Origin: an uncultured Flavobacteriaceae bacterium
GTDB lineage: Bacteria > Bacteroidota > Bacteroidia > Flavobacteriales > Flavobacteriaceae
NCBI GenBank assembly: GCA_947494325.1
Contig: CANLUS010000005.1
Location: 290,832-354,831 of the forward strand
Length of the DNA stretch: 64,000 nucleotides
Direction of reading: 5' to 3'
Part shown: in pieces, positions 8,632 through 17,714 of the stretch
Layout of the letters: every line of letters starts with the position of its first letter
Position numbering within the stretch: position 1 is the first letter of the stretch
Position numbers and translations under genes: made by a program
The notes under the pieces: generated by a model
What the model was told of the DNA's origin: nothing
Database searches by the model: none
Seen by the model: the letters and a program-made list of their open reading frames with translations, nothing else

Positions 8632-11007
8632 ATGCGCGTTCTCAAAAAAATACTCCTTGCTATTTTAGCTGTTATCATTTTATTTTTAATTTTCGGATTC
8701 TTTTTTACTCGAAGTTTAAAACCAACCTATGACGGAGAATTACAACTAGCAAACCTACAAAATGAGGTGTCTATTTTTTATGACGATTATGGAGTACCGC
8801 ATATTTATGCGCAAAATGAACTAGATGCAAGACGTGCTCTGGGTTATGCACATGCTCAAGATAGGCTTTGGCAAATGGAACTAATTCGTAGAATTGCCGC
8901 AGGAAGATTGTCAGAAGTGTTCGGTGAAAAATTGGTTAGAAATGATAAATTTTTCTCAAGTTTGGGCATAGAAGAAGCCGCAGAAAAAACAATTGCAAAT
9001 CTTGACACTAGTAGTGAAGCCTACCAATTGGCTATAGCATATCTCGATGGCGTCAACCAATATATCGAAAATGGCCCTACGCCCATAGAATTTTATTTGG
9101 TCGGTCTCGACAAAGAGCCATATACTTTAAAAGATATTTATAACGTGATTGGATATATGGGTTTCAGTTTTGCCATTGCTCATAAAACGGAACCTGTTCT
9201 GACTGAAATAAAAGAGAAATTAGGCGCTGAATATTTGAAAGAACTAGATGTGCCAATCGAAAATCAAACACTCATTAAAAACGAGAAAAATGCGATTCTA
9301 GAGAGTCGCCTTGCAGAGGCAGTTACCGAAGTATATGAAGCCCTACCTATTTCACCATTTATTGGAAGTAATAGTTGGGTATTGGGGCCTGAAAAAACGA
9401 AAAATGGAAAGGTAATTTTTGCGAATGACCCTCATATAGGTTTTTCACAACCCTCGGTATGGTATCAATCTCATATTGTGACCCCAACATATGAAATGTA
9501 TGGTTATAACTTGGCATTAACACCTTTTCCGCTTTTAGGACATAATAGGAGCTATGCTTATGGTTTAACTATGTTCGCGAATGATGATGTTGATTTTTAT
9601 TTTGAGGAAAATAACCCAGCAAATGATGACGAATATCTAACTCCGCAAGGTGCGCGACCTTATCAAGTAATTAAAAAGAATATTAGAGTCAAAGATGGAG
9701 AATCTGTATCTTATGATTTAAGAGTAAGTCGACATGGACCAATTGTAAATGATATGATTGAACAGATTAATGATGATAGACCAATCGCCATGGATTGGGT
9801 TTATACCAATTTTGAAAATAAAATGCTAGACGTTTCCTATCAAATGTCACATTCGAAAGATTTGAATGAATTTAAGAAAGCAGCAAGAATGATTCATGCT
9901 CCAGGATTAAATGTGATGTATGGTGATGCCGAAAACAATATTGCTTGGTTTGCTTCTGCCAAATTACACAAGTTTAAAAATGATGTGAACCCTAAGTTGA
10001 TCTTAAAAGGGAATAGCAATGATGACGAAAAAGAATATTTAGATTTTGAAGAAAATCCACAGGCTATCAATCCGTCATGGAAGTATGTGTATTCTGCGAA
10101 TAACCAACCAGATTCGATTGCCGGAATTTTATACCCAGGTTATTACCAACCGAAAGATAGAGCAACCCGTATTGTAAATTTAATAGAGGCAAAAAATGAC
10201 TTTACAAAGCAAGATGTAATGACAATGATCAATGATGTTACGAGTGCTACGACCCCTCATATTGTGAAAGACATGATTGCTGGAGTACAAGGTGTTGAAT
10301 TTTCTGATAAAGAAGAAAATGTATTAAATCTTTTAAAAGAATGGGATGGTAATTATAACCTTGAAAGTGTGGCTCCAACAATTTACAATCGCATCATGTA
10401 TGAATTTTTGGTCAATACGTATAAAGATGAACTCGGAGATACTTTTGACATTTTTCTAAATACATCGCACCAAAAAAAGACAACGCCGGCACAGATTGCA
10501 AGAGATAGTTCCGTTTGGTGGGATGACGTTAGTACCGACGACATTAAAGAAACCAGAAGGCTTATTTTAAGTAAATCTATTCAGGGGGCAGTTGCCTTTT
10601 TAGAGAATCAACTAGGAGAAGATATCTCAAGTTGGACGTGGAAACGGGTGCATAGTATAGAACATAACCACCCAATGGGTCAAGTAGCATCATTGCGGAA
10701 GTATTTTAATGTAGGACCTTATGAAGTAAATGGAGGAAAAGAAGTTATTAATAATTTAGCATTTAGCTTGAACAGTTCAGGTTATTATAAGGTGAGTTCA
10801 GGACCTTCTACACGACGTGTAATTGATTTTTCTAATGTTGAAGAAAGTATGAGTATTTTGCCTACCGGACAATCCGGTAATCCTTTGAGTCCGCATTATA
10901 GCGATCAGGCGCAAAAATTTGTAGATGGAGAATTTATTCCCATGTTAATGAACAAACAGGCAATTGAAAAATCAACACGCAAGTTGGTCTTAAAACCCGA
11001 AAAGTAA
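8632..11007 (+). CDS. Penicillin acylase family protein (Ntn hydrolase)
   Basis: A 791-residue member of the penicillin acylase / acyl-homoserine-lactone acylase family, N-terminal nucleophile hydrolases that cleave amides. An uncleaved or signal anchor covers residues 5-25. The start at 8632 is chosen because the longer in-frame extension would run through the coxA terminator. The alpha-chain motif YGVPHIYAQNELDARRALGYAHAQDRLWQ is conserved in spirit (about 53-81), and the autoproteolysis site with nucleophile is GSNSWVLGP (Ser246). The pattern NDPHIGFSQPSVWYQ follows, as in the family. Substrate cannot be predicted: beta-lactams, acyl-homoserine lactones or acyl-peptides are all possible. 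Confidence 0.9.
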   Translation: MRVLKKILLAILAVIILFLIFGFFFTRSLKPTYDGELQLANLQNEVSIFYDDYGVPHIYAQNELDARRALGYAHAQDRLWQMELIRRIAAGRLSEVFGEKLVRNDKFFSSLGIEEAAEKTIANLDTSSEAYQLAIAYLDGVNQYIENGPTPIEFYLVGLDKEPYTLKDIYNVIGYMGFSFAIAHKTEPVLTEIKEKLGAEYLKELDVPIENQTLIKNEKNAILESRLAEAVTEVYEALPISPFIGSNSWVLGPEKTKNGKVIFANDPHIGFSQPSVWYQSHIVTPTYEMYGYNLALTPFPLLGHNRSYAYGLTMFANDDVDFYFEENNPANDDEYLTPQGARPYQVIKKNIRVKDGESVSYDLRVSRHGPIVNDMIEQINDDRPIAMDWVYTNFENKMLDVSYQMSHSKDLNEFKKAARMIHAPGLNVMYGDAENNIAWFASAKLHKFKNDVNPKLILKGNSNDDEKEYLDFEENPQAINPSWKYVYSANNQPDSIAGILYPGYYQPKDRATRIVNLIEAKNDFTKQDVMTMINDVTSATTPHIVKDMIAGVQGVEFSDKEENVLNLLKEWDGNYNLESVAPTIYNRIMYEFLVNTYKDELGDTFDIFLNTSHQKKTTPAQIARDSSVWWDDVSTDDIKETRRLILSKSIQGAVAFLENQLGEDISSWTWKRVHSIEHNHPMGQVASLRKYFNVGPYEVNGGKEVINNLAFSLNSSGYYKVSSGPSTRRVIDFSNVEESMSILPTGQSGNPLSPHYSDQAQKFVDGEFIPMLMNKQAIEKSTRKLVLKPEK

Positions 11008-11028
11008 GGTTGTTAAATCGTAAGGAGC

Positions 11029-12480
11029 ATGAAAAAAGTTGTTAGTTTACTGATTTTGATTTTATTGGTTGCTTTTGGATGTGCAAAAGAAAACAAGGGC
11101 GAAATTATAGTTGACGAAATAGTAGAAGATGAAGAATTAAAGGAATTGACAATCTTCTTTGTAAATGATCAACATGGACAACTGGATAATTTTTCAAAAA
11201 TAAAACACATAATTGATCAAGAAAAGTTGAAAACTAATGTAATTACAGCCTGCAGTGGTGATATTTTTTCAGGCAATCCAGTGGTCGATAATTATCCTGA
11301 AAAAGGGTTTCCGATGATTGATATCATGAATCAAGTTGGATTTGATATTTCAGTCTTAGGAAATCATGAATTTGATTATGGAGAATCATCATTAAAAGAC
11401 AGAATGAATCAAGCCAATTTTCAATGGGTTTGTGCAAATGTTGATATGGGAAATTCTGATATCCCTAAACCTAACCCTTTTGCATCCATTACCGTAGATG
11501 ACGTAAAAGTTACTTTTCTAGGATTACTTGAAACCAACGGAAGCAACAATAGTATCATTCCCTCGACACATCCTGGCCGCATAAGAAATCTTACTTTTGA
11601 AAGACCCGAAAATGTTATAAGTGATTATGCTGATGTAAAAGATCAAGAAAATGCCGATTTATTTATTGCCTTGACGCATTTAGGGTACAACGCCGGAAAC
11701 GCTTTAGGAGATGCTCAAATTGCAACTCAATTTCCTTTTTTTGACCTAATTATTGGTGGCCATTCTCATCAAAGAATAGAGAGCAAGGTGAATGATGTTC
11801 CGATATTTCAATCTGGTTCGTATTTGAATTATTTAGGCAAAATTGAATTGACCGTGAAAGATAGAAAAATAGCATCTCTAAACTACCAATCAATTAATTT
11901 AAATACCTATGCCGAAGAAGATGCACCTTTGAAAGAAGTAATTGAAGAGTATAATGATGTGCCTTCTTTAGATGAAATCATAGGAGCTTCTGCATTGTTT
12001 CATAGTCGACAAGAAGTAGGCTGTTTTTATACAGATGCGTTAAGAGCAATTATGAATGTAGATGTGACAATTCAAAACAACGGTGGTATTCGTTCAGGTT
12101 TAAATCAAGGAGATATTTTACGAAGAGAAATTTTTGAAATTTCACCGTTTAACAATGCAACTGTAAAATATGAAATGTCGGTCGCTCAAATCAAGGAGTT
12201 CATAATTGGTTCTCGATCGGGTTTTCATTTTTCGGGAATTCAAGTTAATCAAGATGACAATGACATTATCATCAAAGATTTAAATGGAAATATAATTTCG
12301 GATGCTACGATCTTAACTTTAGGTACAAACGATTATATTCCTGCGGTATTTGAAAGCTACTTTCCATCTAATGGTGCTACACAATCATTAACGGCAGCCG
12401 AGACATTGATGTCTTATTTGGAAACCGTACAAAGTCATGTAGAATATCCTGGCTGTAATCATTATTTTAGGTATCAATAA
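11029..12480 (+). CDS. Lipoprotein bifunctional metallophosphatase / 5'-nucleotidase
   Basis: A 483-residue UshA-like protein. The signal peptide ends in a lipobox at LLVAFGC (Cys18). The metallophosphatase domain (about 38-280) shows the dimetal site: FVNDQHG, GDIFSGN, GNHEFDYG and GGHSHQ. The C-terminal 5'-nucleotidase substrate-binding domain (about 315-470) contains NNGGIRSGLNQGDI and the aromatic-rich GTNDYIPAVF segment. Periplasmic or outer-membrane scavenging of nucleotides is the family role. A clear TAAGGAG lies just upstream of the ATG, which is unusual here because most genes in the window lack a Shine-Dalgarno sequence. Confidence 0.9.
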   Translation: MKKVVSLLILILLVAFGCAKENKGEIIVDEIVEDEELKELTIFFVNDQHGQLDNFSKIKHIIDQEKLKTNVITACSGDIFSGNPVVDNYPEKGFPMIDIMNQVGFDISVLGNHEFDYGESSLKDRMNQANFQWVCANVDMGNSDIPKPNPFASITVDDVKVTFLGLLETNGSNNSIIPSTHPGRIRNLTFERPENVISDYADVKDQENADLFIALTHLGYNAGNALGDAQIATQFPFFDLIIGGHSHQRIESKVNDVPIFQSGSYLNYLGKIELTVKDRKIASLNYQSINLNTYAEEDAPLKEVIEEYNDVPSLDEIIGASALFHSRQEVGCFYTDALRAIMNVDVTIQNNGGIRSGLNQGDILRREIFEISPFNNATVKYEMSVAQIKEFIIGSRSGFHFSGIQVNQDDNDIIIKDLNGNIISDATILTLGTNDYIPAVFESYFPSNGATQSLTAAETLMSYLETVQSHVEYPGCNHYFRYQ

Positions 12481-12526
12481 AAGATTGATAAAGAAATCAA
12501 ACATCATCACCAATACAATAATTTGA

Positions 12527-13633
12527 ATGAAAAAAATAGTAACCTTAAGTATTGTAATCCTCTGTTCGCAACTTATCTTTTCTCAAGAAGTGTCTTTTTT
12601 TAACGCTGATGGTGCATTCTCCATCGGAACACAATCCAATCGAACGGCGTCAATAACACTGTTTGATATTGATCAAGATGGAGACTTAGATGCACTTGTG
12701 GCTAATGGCCGACATTGGGCACAACAAAATTATATTTATTATAACGGAGGGAAAGGAGGATTTAAAATGGCACAGCCAATAGGTCAATTTATGGATGCTT
12801 CATATGCTATAAAGAGTGCCGACTTTAACAATGATGGTTTCATGGATATAGCTGTTGCCAATGATAATGTTGATAATATGCTCTATTTCGGCAAAGCCGA
12901 TCAAACCTATTCGAAGGGTATCTCATTCGGCTCGAAGTCGCCGTCTAGAAATTTAGAAATAGCTGATGTAGATAATGATGGAGATGTCGATTTAATTCTT
13001 TCTAATCGCAGAGCGAAAAACGAAATATGTTTGAACAATGGGCAAGGAAATTTTGATAAAATTATTGCTTTTGGCGATGCTACTAACCAGACAATTCAAA
13101 CTAAAATAGTAGATATTAATAAAGATGGGCATTTAGATTTAGTAACGGCAGAAAGACGTAGTAAAAACAATATTTATCTAAATGATGGGAAACTGAGTTT
13201 TTCGAGAGTTCTTTCATTTGGTGAAGAAACTGATGAAACGCGATCTGTAGATGTTGGCGATTTTGACAGAGATGGATATTTAGATATTGTCGCTGGTAAT
13301 TTAAAGTCAAAAAACAGTATTTATTTCGGAAATAAGGATTTTACATTTAAGCGCATTTTTGATTTTAAAAATGTTCATATGACCGCCTCCATCAGAATTG
13401 CTGACTTAAATCAAGATGGATATTTAGATATTGTTGAAGGCAATAGAGGTGAACGAAATTATGTTTACATGGGTAATAAAGAAGTAACATTTACAGTCAT
13501 CGGATTAAGAGAAGACTTGAAAGAGGATACTTATAATATTGAGCTTGGAGATTTGAATGCAGATGGCCTTCCAGATATAGTTGAGTCGAATTCTGGAAAT
13601 TGGAATTTATACTATAGAACTCGAAAGCAATAG
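12527..13633 (+). CDS. Secreted VCBS/FG-GAP repeat protein, probable seven-bladed beta-propeller
   Basis: A 368-residue exported protein with a type I signal peptide (MKKIVTLSIVILCSQLIFSQ). Seven calcium-binding loops of the form DxDxDGxxD recur about every 45-50 residues: DIDQDGDLD, DFNNDGFMD, DVDNDGDVD, DINKDGHLD, DFDRDGYLD, DLNQDGYLD and DLNADGLPD. Seven repeats imply a closed seven-bladed propeller, as in integrin-alpha-like and VCBS proteins. No secretion-sorting C-terminal domain or enzymatic domain is seen. It ends 67 bp from the convergent nitroreductase gene. Function is unknown; binding to polysaccharide or protein is a usual guess. Confidence 0.88.
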   Translation: MKKIVTLSIVILCSQLIFSQEVSFFNADGAFSIGTQSNRTASITLFDIDQDGDLDALVANGRHWAQQNYIYYNGGKGGFKMAQPIGQFMDASYAIKSADFNNDGFMDIAVANDNVDNMLYFGKADQTYSKGISFGSKSPSRNLEIADVDNDGDVDLILSNRRAKNEICLNNGQGNFDKIIAFGDATNQTIQTKIVDINKDGHLDLVTAERRSKNNIYLNDGKLSFSRVLSFGEETDETRSVDVGDFDRDGYLDIVAGNLKSKNSIYFGNKDFTFKRIFDFKNVHMTASIRIADLNQDGYLDIVEGNRGERNYVYMGNKEVTFTVIGLREDLKEDTYNIELGDLNADGLPDIVESNSGNWNLYYRTRKQ

Positions 13634-13700
13634 TTAATTTCGAGAATAAAATCTCATTGCAAAGTGTTGAAGACGCTAGTTAGATTGTTGGAAATCTCAA

Positions 13701-14450
13701 TTAAACCTCCTTATAAACGGTTTCAAAAGGTACTCTAAATCGATCACCATATACACCTTCAGGTTTACGAATACCGCAGCTAATGACCATATTTATTTCA
13801 GCACCCAAGGGTAAGTTTAGTAAACGTTTGATACGCCATGTGTCGGTACCTTCCATAGGGCAGGTATCATAACCAATTGCTGCCATGCTCAACATAAAAT
13901 TTTGAGCAGCAAGTGCGGCACTTTTATGCGCTACTACTCGAATATCTTGTTTACGCACTTCTCTATATGTTGGCTTAAAGATGCCGAGAATAAGAATGAT
14001 CAAATATTTTAAATAGCCGAACAGTCCTAAAAAGTCAGTATAGGCAAATGGCATTAATTTTCTATAATAGGATCTTGCTACTTTTTCTCGACTTGATTGT
14101 TTTGCCCTTGGGGTTTCATGTCCATAAATAGCATCAACATTTTTTAAATTGGCTTGTTGTCGGTTTTTCCATTGATCTTTTCGAACAGTAACCACTACAA
14201 ATTGCTCCGCGGTTTTGGCTGTATTTTGCCCTAAACACAAAGGAATCATTTTCTTTTTGATCTCGTCGGAAGTAATATGATGAAATTCCCATAATTGCAT
14301 ATTGCTACTATTCGGAGCCAATGATGCCAATACAATACACTCTTTTACTTTGATAGGATCGATCGGTTTTTCAGGATCATAAATACGCACGGATCGTCTG
14401 TAATGAATGGCTTCAGAAACGCTTTTTTCTTGTATCATAAATTTGAACAA
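13701..14450 (-). CDS. Nitroreductase family flavoprotein
   Basis: A 249-residue nitroreductase-like FMN oxidoreductase. N-terminal IHYRRSVRIYDPEKPID is the FMN-phosphate binding signature; SLAPNSSNMQLWEFH and the C-terminal GYDTCPMEGTD...GAEINMVISCG segments also match the family. The start may be M1 (14450) or M5 (14438). The gene begins immediately after the stop of the AlkB-like gene, so the two are co-transcribed, suggesting that the flavoprotein acts in the same oxidation pathway. Its substrate cannot be deduced. Confidence 0.87.
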   Translation of the reverse strand: MFKFMIQEKSVSEAIHYRRSVRIYDPEKPIDPIKVKECIVLASLAPNSSNMQLWEFHHITSDEIKKKMIPLCLGQNTAKTAEQFVVVTVRKDQWKNRQQANLKNVDAIYGHETPRAKQSSREKVARSYYRKLMPFAYTDFLGLFGYLKYLIILILGIFKPTYREVRKQDIRVVAHKSAALAAQNFMLSMAAIGYDTCPMEGTDTWRIKRLLNLPLGAEINMVISCGIRKPEGVYGDRFRVPFETVYKEV

Positions 14451-15488
14451 TTAAGGCTGAAAGGTAGCTATTTTAGCATTCATATATTTAAACCATAATG
14501 GTGGAATCAAACAAAATAACATCATACCTGGATATCCAGTCGGCATCTGCGGACTTTCTGGTAAGGATTTAAGAACCTGATAATGCTTGCTTCCATTATA
14601 ATGATGGTCAGAATGTCTGGATAAATTGAATAATACCAATCTGCCAATAATATGATCTGAGTTCCATGAGTGAATATGTCTCACACGCTCATATCGACCA
14701 TGCTCATTTTTAGCACGTAACAATCCGTAGTGCTCAATATAATTAACAGTCTGTAATAATAAAATTCCAATAACTGCCGCGGCAATAAAACTTAATAACA
14801 CAGATAATCCAAAAAAATAAAAAATCACAACTAAAATTATAATATTGGCGATGGTATATTTTACCATTTTATGATGCAGCGAACATAAATTTTTACCAAT
14901 TTCTCTCATGCGTTTATTCTCTAACTGCCAAGCTTCTTTGTAGCTAGAAAAGTGAGATCGAAACCAAAAAATATATAGTGCTTCATTTTTTCGAGCCGTC
15001 GCCGCATCGTTTGGGGTTGCAACATTAAAATGATGCCCCCCATTATGATAAGGTAAAAAATGAGTGTTTAGAGAAGTAAGGAGCATCAATTCACCTAACA
15101 ATTGATCCATTGTATTTAGTCGATGTCCTAATTCATGACCAAGATTGATTCCTAAAACTCCGCACATAATTCCCATTGATGATATTCTACCAATTTGTTC
15201 GGTTAGGGTCAATGGTTCTTGCATGGCATAAAAAAAGAAAATGAGCATCCCGATTTGAACAGGAACAGCAGCATATAATATCCAACTATACAACTTGTTT
15301 TCTTTTTCAAATTTCGCAGTTTCCTTATCGAAATTACTGGCATCTGGTTTGAAAAATAGTTCCAATAAAGGAACCAATCCGAAAAACAACAATAGCGGAA
15401 AAAAAGTAAAAATTCCTTTAGAAGTCAAGGAAATATAGGTTACTAAGGGTAAAGAATATACCAATAAATATTTAATTCTTTTAAGCAT
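14451..15488 (-). CDS. alkB: Alkane 1-monooxygenase (AlkB-like) membrane di-iron hydroxylase
   Basis: A 345-residue integral membrane fatty-acid-desaturase-superfamily protein with several hydrophobic helices. The eight-His di-iron signature of alkane hydroxylases is present: HELGHR (118-123), HNGGHH (148-153, followed by the AlkB-typical FNVATPNDAATAR) and RHSDHH (291-296), plus NYIEHYGL (249-256), a strong AlkB marker that separates it from desaturases. The family omega-hydroxylates medium-chain alkanes or related hydrocarbons using rubredoxin, but no rubredoxin or rubredoxin reductase gene is nearby. It is transcribed divergently from the ilv leader and ahead of a nitroreductase. Confidence 0.9.
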   Translation of the reverse strand: MLKRIKYLLVYSLPLVTYISLTSKGIFTFFPLLLFFGLVPLLELFFKPDASNFDKETAKFEKENKLYSWILYAAVPVQIGMLIFFFYAMQEPLTLTEQIGRISSMGIMCGVLGINLGHELGHRLNTMDQLLGELMLLTSLNTHFLPYHNGGHHFNVATPNDAATARKNEALYIFWFRSHFSSYKEAWQLENKRMREIGKNLCSLHHKMVKYTIANIIILVVIFYFFGLSVLLSFIAAAVIGILLLQTVNYIEHYGLLRAKNEHGRYERVRHIHSWNSDHIIGRLVLFNLSRHSDHHYNGSKHYQVLKSLPESPQMPTGYPGMMLFCLIPPLWFKYMNAKIATFQP

Positions 15489-15532
15489 GAGCTGATCGTT
15501 TTACTTCAGAAAAATACGAAAAAACGCTTTTA

Positions 15533-15540
15533 TTTTTGAG
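15533..15540 (+). promoter_or_regulatory. Candidate -7 promoter box of the ilv leader
   Basis: TATTTTTG matches the Bacteroidota -7 consensus TAnnTTTG and lies 35 bp upstream of the first leader-peptide ATG, a sensible distance for an attenuated transcript. No convincing -33 TTTG partner is seen. Confidence 0.45.
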
Positions 15541-15574
15541 TTTTAAAAAATATTTACCAATATTTGTAAGGTAA

Positions 15575-15631
15575 ATGAGAAACAATTTTTTAAATATCGT
15601 TGTCATTATTATTGTGATTTTTTCACAATAA
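15575..15631 (+). CDS. Leader peptide 1 of the ilv operon (Ile/Val-rich)
   Basis: An 18-codon open frame, MRNNFLNIVVIIIVIFSQ, followed by TAA. Nine of 18 residues are Ile, Val or Leu, including eight consecutive Ile/Val codons (ATC GTT GTC ATT ATT ATT GTG ATT). It sits upstream of a perfect inverted-repeat terminator (15665-15697) and of ilvD. This is the layout of a translation-coupled transcription attenuator: scarcity of charged tRNA-Ile or tRNA-Val would stall the ribosome in the run. No strong Shine-Dalgarno is seen, as is usual in this phylum. Confidence 0.8.
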   Translation: MRNNFLNIVVIIIVIFSQ

Positions 15632-15675
15632 GGAGGACGGTATCTAATAATTAGCATATAATTGAAAGCCTTCCT
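15631..15675 (+). promoter_or_regulatory. Candidate antiterminator pairing of ilv attenuator 1
   Basis: AGGAGG at 15631-15636, which begins on the last base of the leader-1 stop codon, can pair with CTTCCT at 15670-15675 (six pairs, one G-U). The latter is inside the 5' arm of the terminator, so the two structures exclude each other. A ribosome terminating at the stop would cover AGGAGG and favour termination; one stalled earlier would leave it free. Confidence 0.55.
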
Positions 15676-15697
15676 AAATATTTAGGAAGGCTTTTTT
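15665..15697 (+). terminator. Attenuator terminator 1 of the ilv operon
   Basis: Perfect 15-bp inverted repeat: AAAGCCTTCCTAAAT (15665-15679) and its complement at 15680-15694, with six T at 15692-15697. It lies 34 bp after leader peptide 1 and before leader peptide 2. Confidence 0.88.
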
Positions 15698-15710
15698 AAT
15701 TAGACTAAAC

Positions 15711-15770
15711 ATGAAAAATAACGGAGTCATTTTGAGCATTCTTATTATTGTCATTTCTAGAAAGATTTGA
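15711..15770 (+). CDS. Leader peptide 2 of the ilv operon (Ile/Leu/Val-rich)
   Basis: A 19-codon open frame, MKNNGVILSILIIVISRKI, ending in TGA. Ten of 19 residues are branched-chain; the run GTC ATT TTG AGC ATT CTT ATT ATT GTC ATT samples all three amino acids. It begins only 13 bp after the T tract of terminator 1 and is itself followed by a second terminator at 15796-15829. Its first residues (MKNN) resemble those of leader 1 (MRNN), suggesting that the two arose by duplication. The role would be multivalent attenuation of ilvDBNCA. Confidence 0.83.
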   Translation: MKNNGVILSILIIVISRKI

Positions 15771-15805
15771 TGTGGGGTTTGTTTTGATAAAATCTAAAGC
15801 CTGTA
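15771..15805 (+). promoter_or_regulatory. Candidate antiterminator pairing of ilv attenuator 2
   Basis: TGTGGGGTTT (15771-15780), immediately after the leader-2 stop, can pair with AAAGCCTGTA (15796-15805): nine of ten positions pair (three are G-U), with one G-G mismatch. AAAGCCTG is the 5' arm of terminator 2, so this pairing and the terminator are mutually exclusive, as in attenuator 1. Confidence 0.55.
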
Positions 15806-15829
15806 TCATATACGATTCAGGCTTTTTTT
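15796..15829 (+). terminator. Attenuator terminator 2 of the ilv operon
   Basis: Stem AAAGCCTG (15796-15803) with CAGGCTTT (15818-15825); the loop can extend pairing by ATC/GAT. Seven T at 15823-15829. From 15830 to the ilvD start at 16000 I see no further leader frame or hairpin, only AT-rich 5' untranslated sequence. Confidence 0.85.
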
Positions 15830-15999
15830 ATGAGCTAAAATAGAATGCATGAGTATAGTAATAATTAAAATTTTAAAATTATGATAATCAGAATATTAAG
15901 TTAAAATAGTAGTCTGTGAATTTAACCTTAAAATAAGAAGGTGAATTCTCAAAGAATCACAAAAAATTAAATTCGAATAATAATTGAGAAAATTAGTTA

Positions 16000-17676
16000 A
16001 TGAAGTTAAATAAATATAGCAAAACAGTCACTCAAGATCCAACGCAACCAGCCGCGCAAGCGATGTTGCACGGTATAGGGTTGACTACCGAAGATTTTAA
16101 CAAGCCAATGATCGGAATTGCGAGTACTGGTTATGAGGGGAACCCTTGTAATATGCATTTAAATGATTTGGCCAAACTAGTAAAAGAAGGAACTCATAAT
16201 GAAGATATTATTGGCCTGATTTTTAATACCATCGGAGTGAGTGATGGCATTTCAATGGGAACTCCAGGAATGAGATATTCGTTACCATCACGAGATATTA
16301 TTGCAGATTCTATGGAAACTGTGGTGCAAGCGATGAGTTATGATGGATTGGTGACGGTAGTGGGTTGTGATAAAAATATGCCTGGTGCTTTAATGGCGAT
16401 GATTCGATTAGATAGACCTTCAATTTTAGTGTATGGTGGTACCATTGATTCTGGTTGTCATAATGGAAAAAAACTAGATGTTGTATCTGCATTTGAGGCT
16501 TGGGGAAGTAAAGTTGCCGGAACGATGGGTGAAGAAGAATATCAAAACATTGTTCAAAAAGCAATTCCAGGTGCAGGTGCATGCGGAGGGATGTATACTG
16601 CGAATACGATGGCATCGGCAATTGAGGCTTTAGGAATGGCTTTACCGTATAATTCTTCAAATCCTGCCACAGGTAAAGAGAAAGAACAAGAAGCTATTAG
16701 AGCAGGAGAAGCCATGCGTAATTTATTGGAAAGAGATATTAAGCCTTCTGATATTATAACACGAAAATCTTTAGAGAATGCTATTCGTTTGGTAACCATT
16801 TTAGGAGGTTCGACGAATGCCGTATTACATTTCTTGGCAATTGCCCGGGCCGCACAAATTGAATTTACATTAGCCGATTTTCAAAAAATAAGTGATAACA
16901 CGCCGTTTTTAGCAGACTTAAAACCGAGCGGGAAGTATTTAATGGAAGATGTGCATGCAGTTGGCGGAATTCCGGCTGTAATGAAATATCTATTAAAGAA
17001 AGGACTATTACATGGGGATTGTTTAACTGTTACTGGTAAAAGTTTAGCCGAAAATTTACTAGACGCTAATGATCTAACCGAAGGTCAAGATGTAATTAAA
17101 TCTATTGAAAACCCGATTAAAATTTCTGGACATCTTAGAATGCTTTATGGAAACTTAGCTGAAGAAGGAAGTGTTGCAAAAATTACGGGTAAAGAAGGTT
17201 TAAAATTCTCTGGAAGAGCAAAAGTATTCGATAGTGAGTATGAAGCTAATGACGGGATAAGAGATGGTAAAGTTGAAAAAGGAGATGTAGTTGTAATTCG
17301 TTATGAAGGGCCAAAAGGTGGTCCTGGAATGCCTGAAATGTTAAAACCAACAGCCGCAATTATGGGTGCTGGTCTAGGAAAAGACGTCGCGCTAATAACT
17401 GATGGGAGATTCTCAGGAGGTACGCATGGTTTTGTTGTGGGTCATATCACACCTGAAGCACAAGAAGGTGGTGCTATTGCACTCGTGAAAGATGGAGATA
17501 TCATTACGATTGATGCAGAAACAAATGCTATCGTAGTAGAGATTAGTGATGAAGAGTTATCACTTCGTAAAGAACAATGGAAAGCACCAAATTTAAAATT
17601 TAAAAGAGGTGTGTTATATAAATATGCAAGAACGGTTTCATCAGCATCCCAAGGATGTGTTACAGATGAATTTTAG
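16000..17676 (+). CDS. ilvD: Dihydroxy-acid dehydratase
   Basis: A 558-residue IlvD/Edd-family dehydratase, converting 2,3-dihydroxy-isovalerate and -3-methylvalerate to the 2-keto acids of valine and isoleucine synthesis. Fe-S ligand Cys residues occur in [14 protein letters not shown] and [39 protein letters not shown] and the [19 protein letters not shown] substrate motif are all present. The length is normal. It is the first structural gene after the tandem attenuator leader and is followed by ilvB after 38 bp. Confidence 0.96.
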   Translation: MKLNKYSKTVTQDPTQPAAQAMLHGIGLTTEDFNKPMIGIASTGYEGNPCNMHLNDLAKLVKEGTHNEDIIGLIFNTIGVSDGISMGTPGMRYSLPSRDIIADSMETVVQAMSYDGLVTVVGCDKNMPGALMAMIRLDRPSILVYGGTIDSGCHNGKKLDVVSAFEAWGSKVAGTMGEEEYQNIVQKAIPGAGACGGMYTANTMASAIEALGMALPYNSSNPATGKEKEQEAIRAGEAMRNLLERDIKPSDIITRKSLENAIRLVTILGGSTNAVLHFLAIARAAQIEFTLADFQKISDNTPFLADLKPSGKYLMEDVHAVGGIPAVMKYLLKKGLLHGDCLTVTGKSLAENLLDANDLTEGQDVIKSIENPIKISGHLRMLYGNLAEEGSVAKITGKEGLKFSGRAKVFDSEYEANDGIRDGKVEKGDVVVIRYEGPKGGPGMPEMLKPTAAIMGAGLGKDVALITDGRFSGGTHGFVVGHITPEAQEGGAIALVKDGDIITIDAETNAIVVEISDEELSLRKEQWKAPNLKFKRGVLYKYARTVSSASQGCVTDEF

Positions 17677-17714
17677 TGCAAGCTAAAATGGAATTCTTAT
17701 AAAGAAAAATTAGT

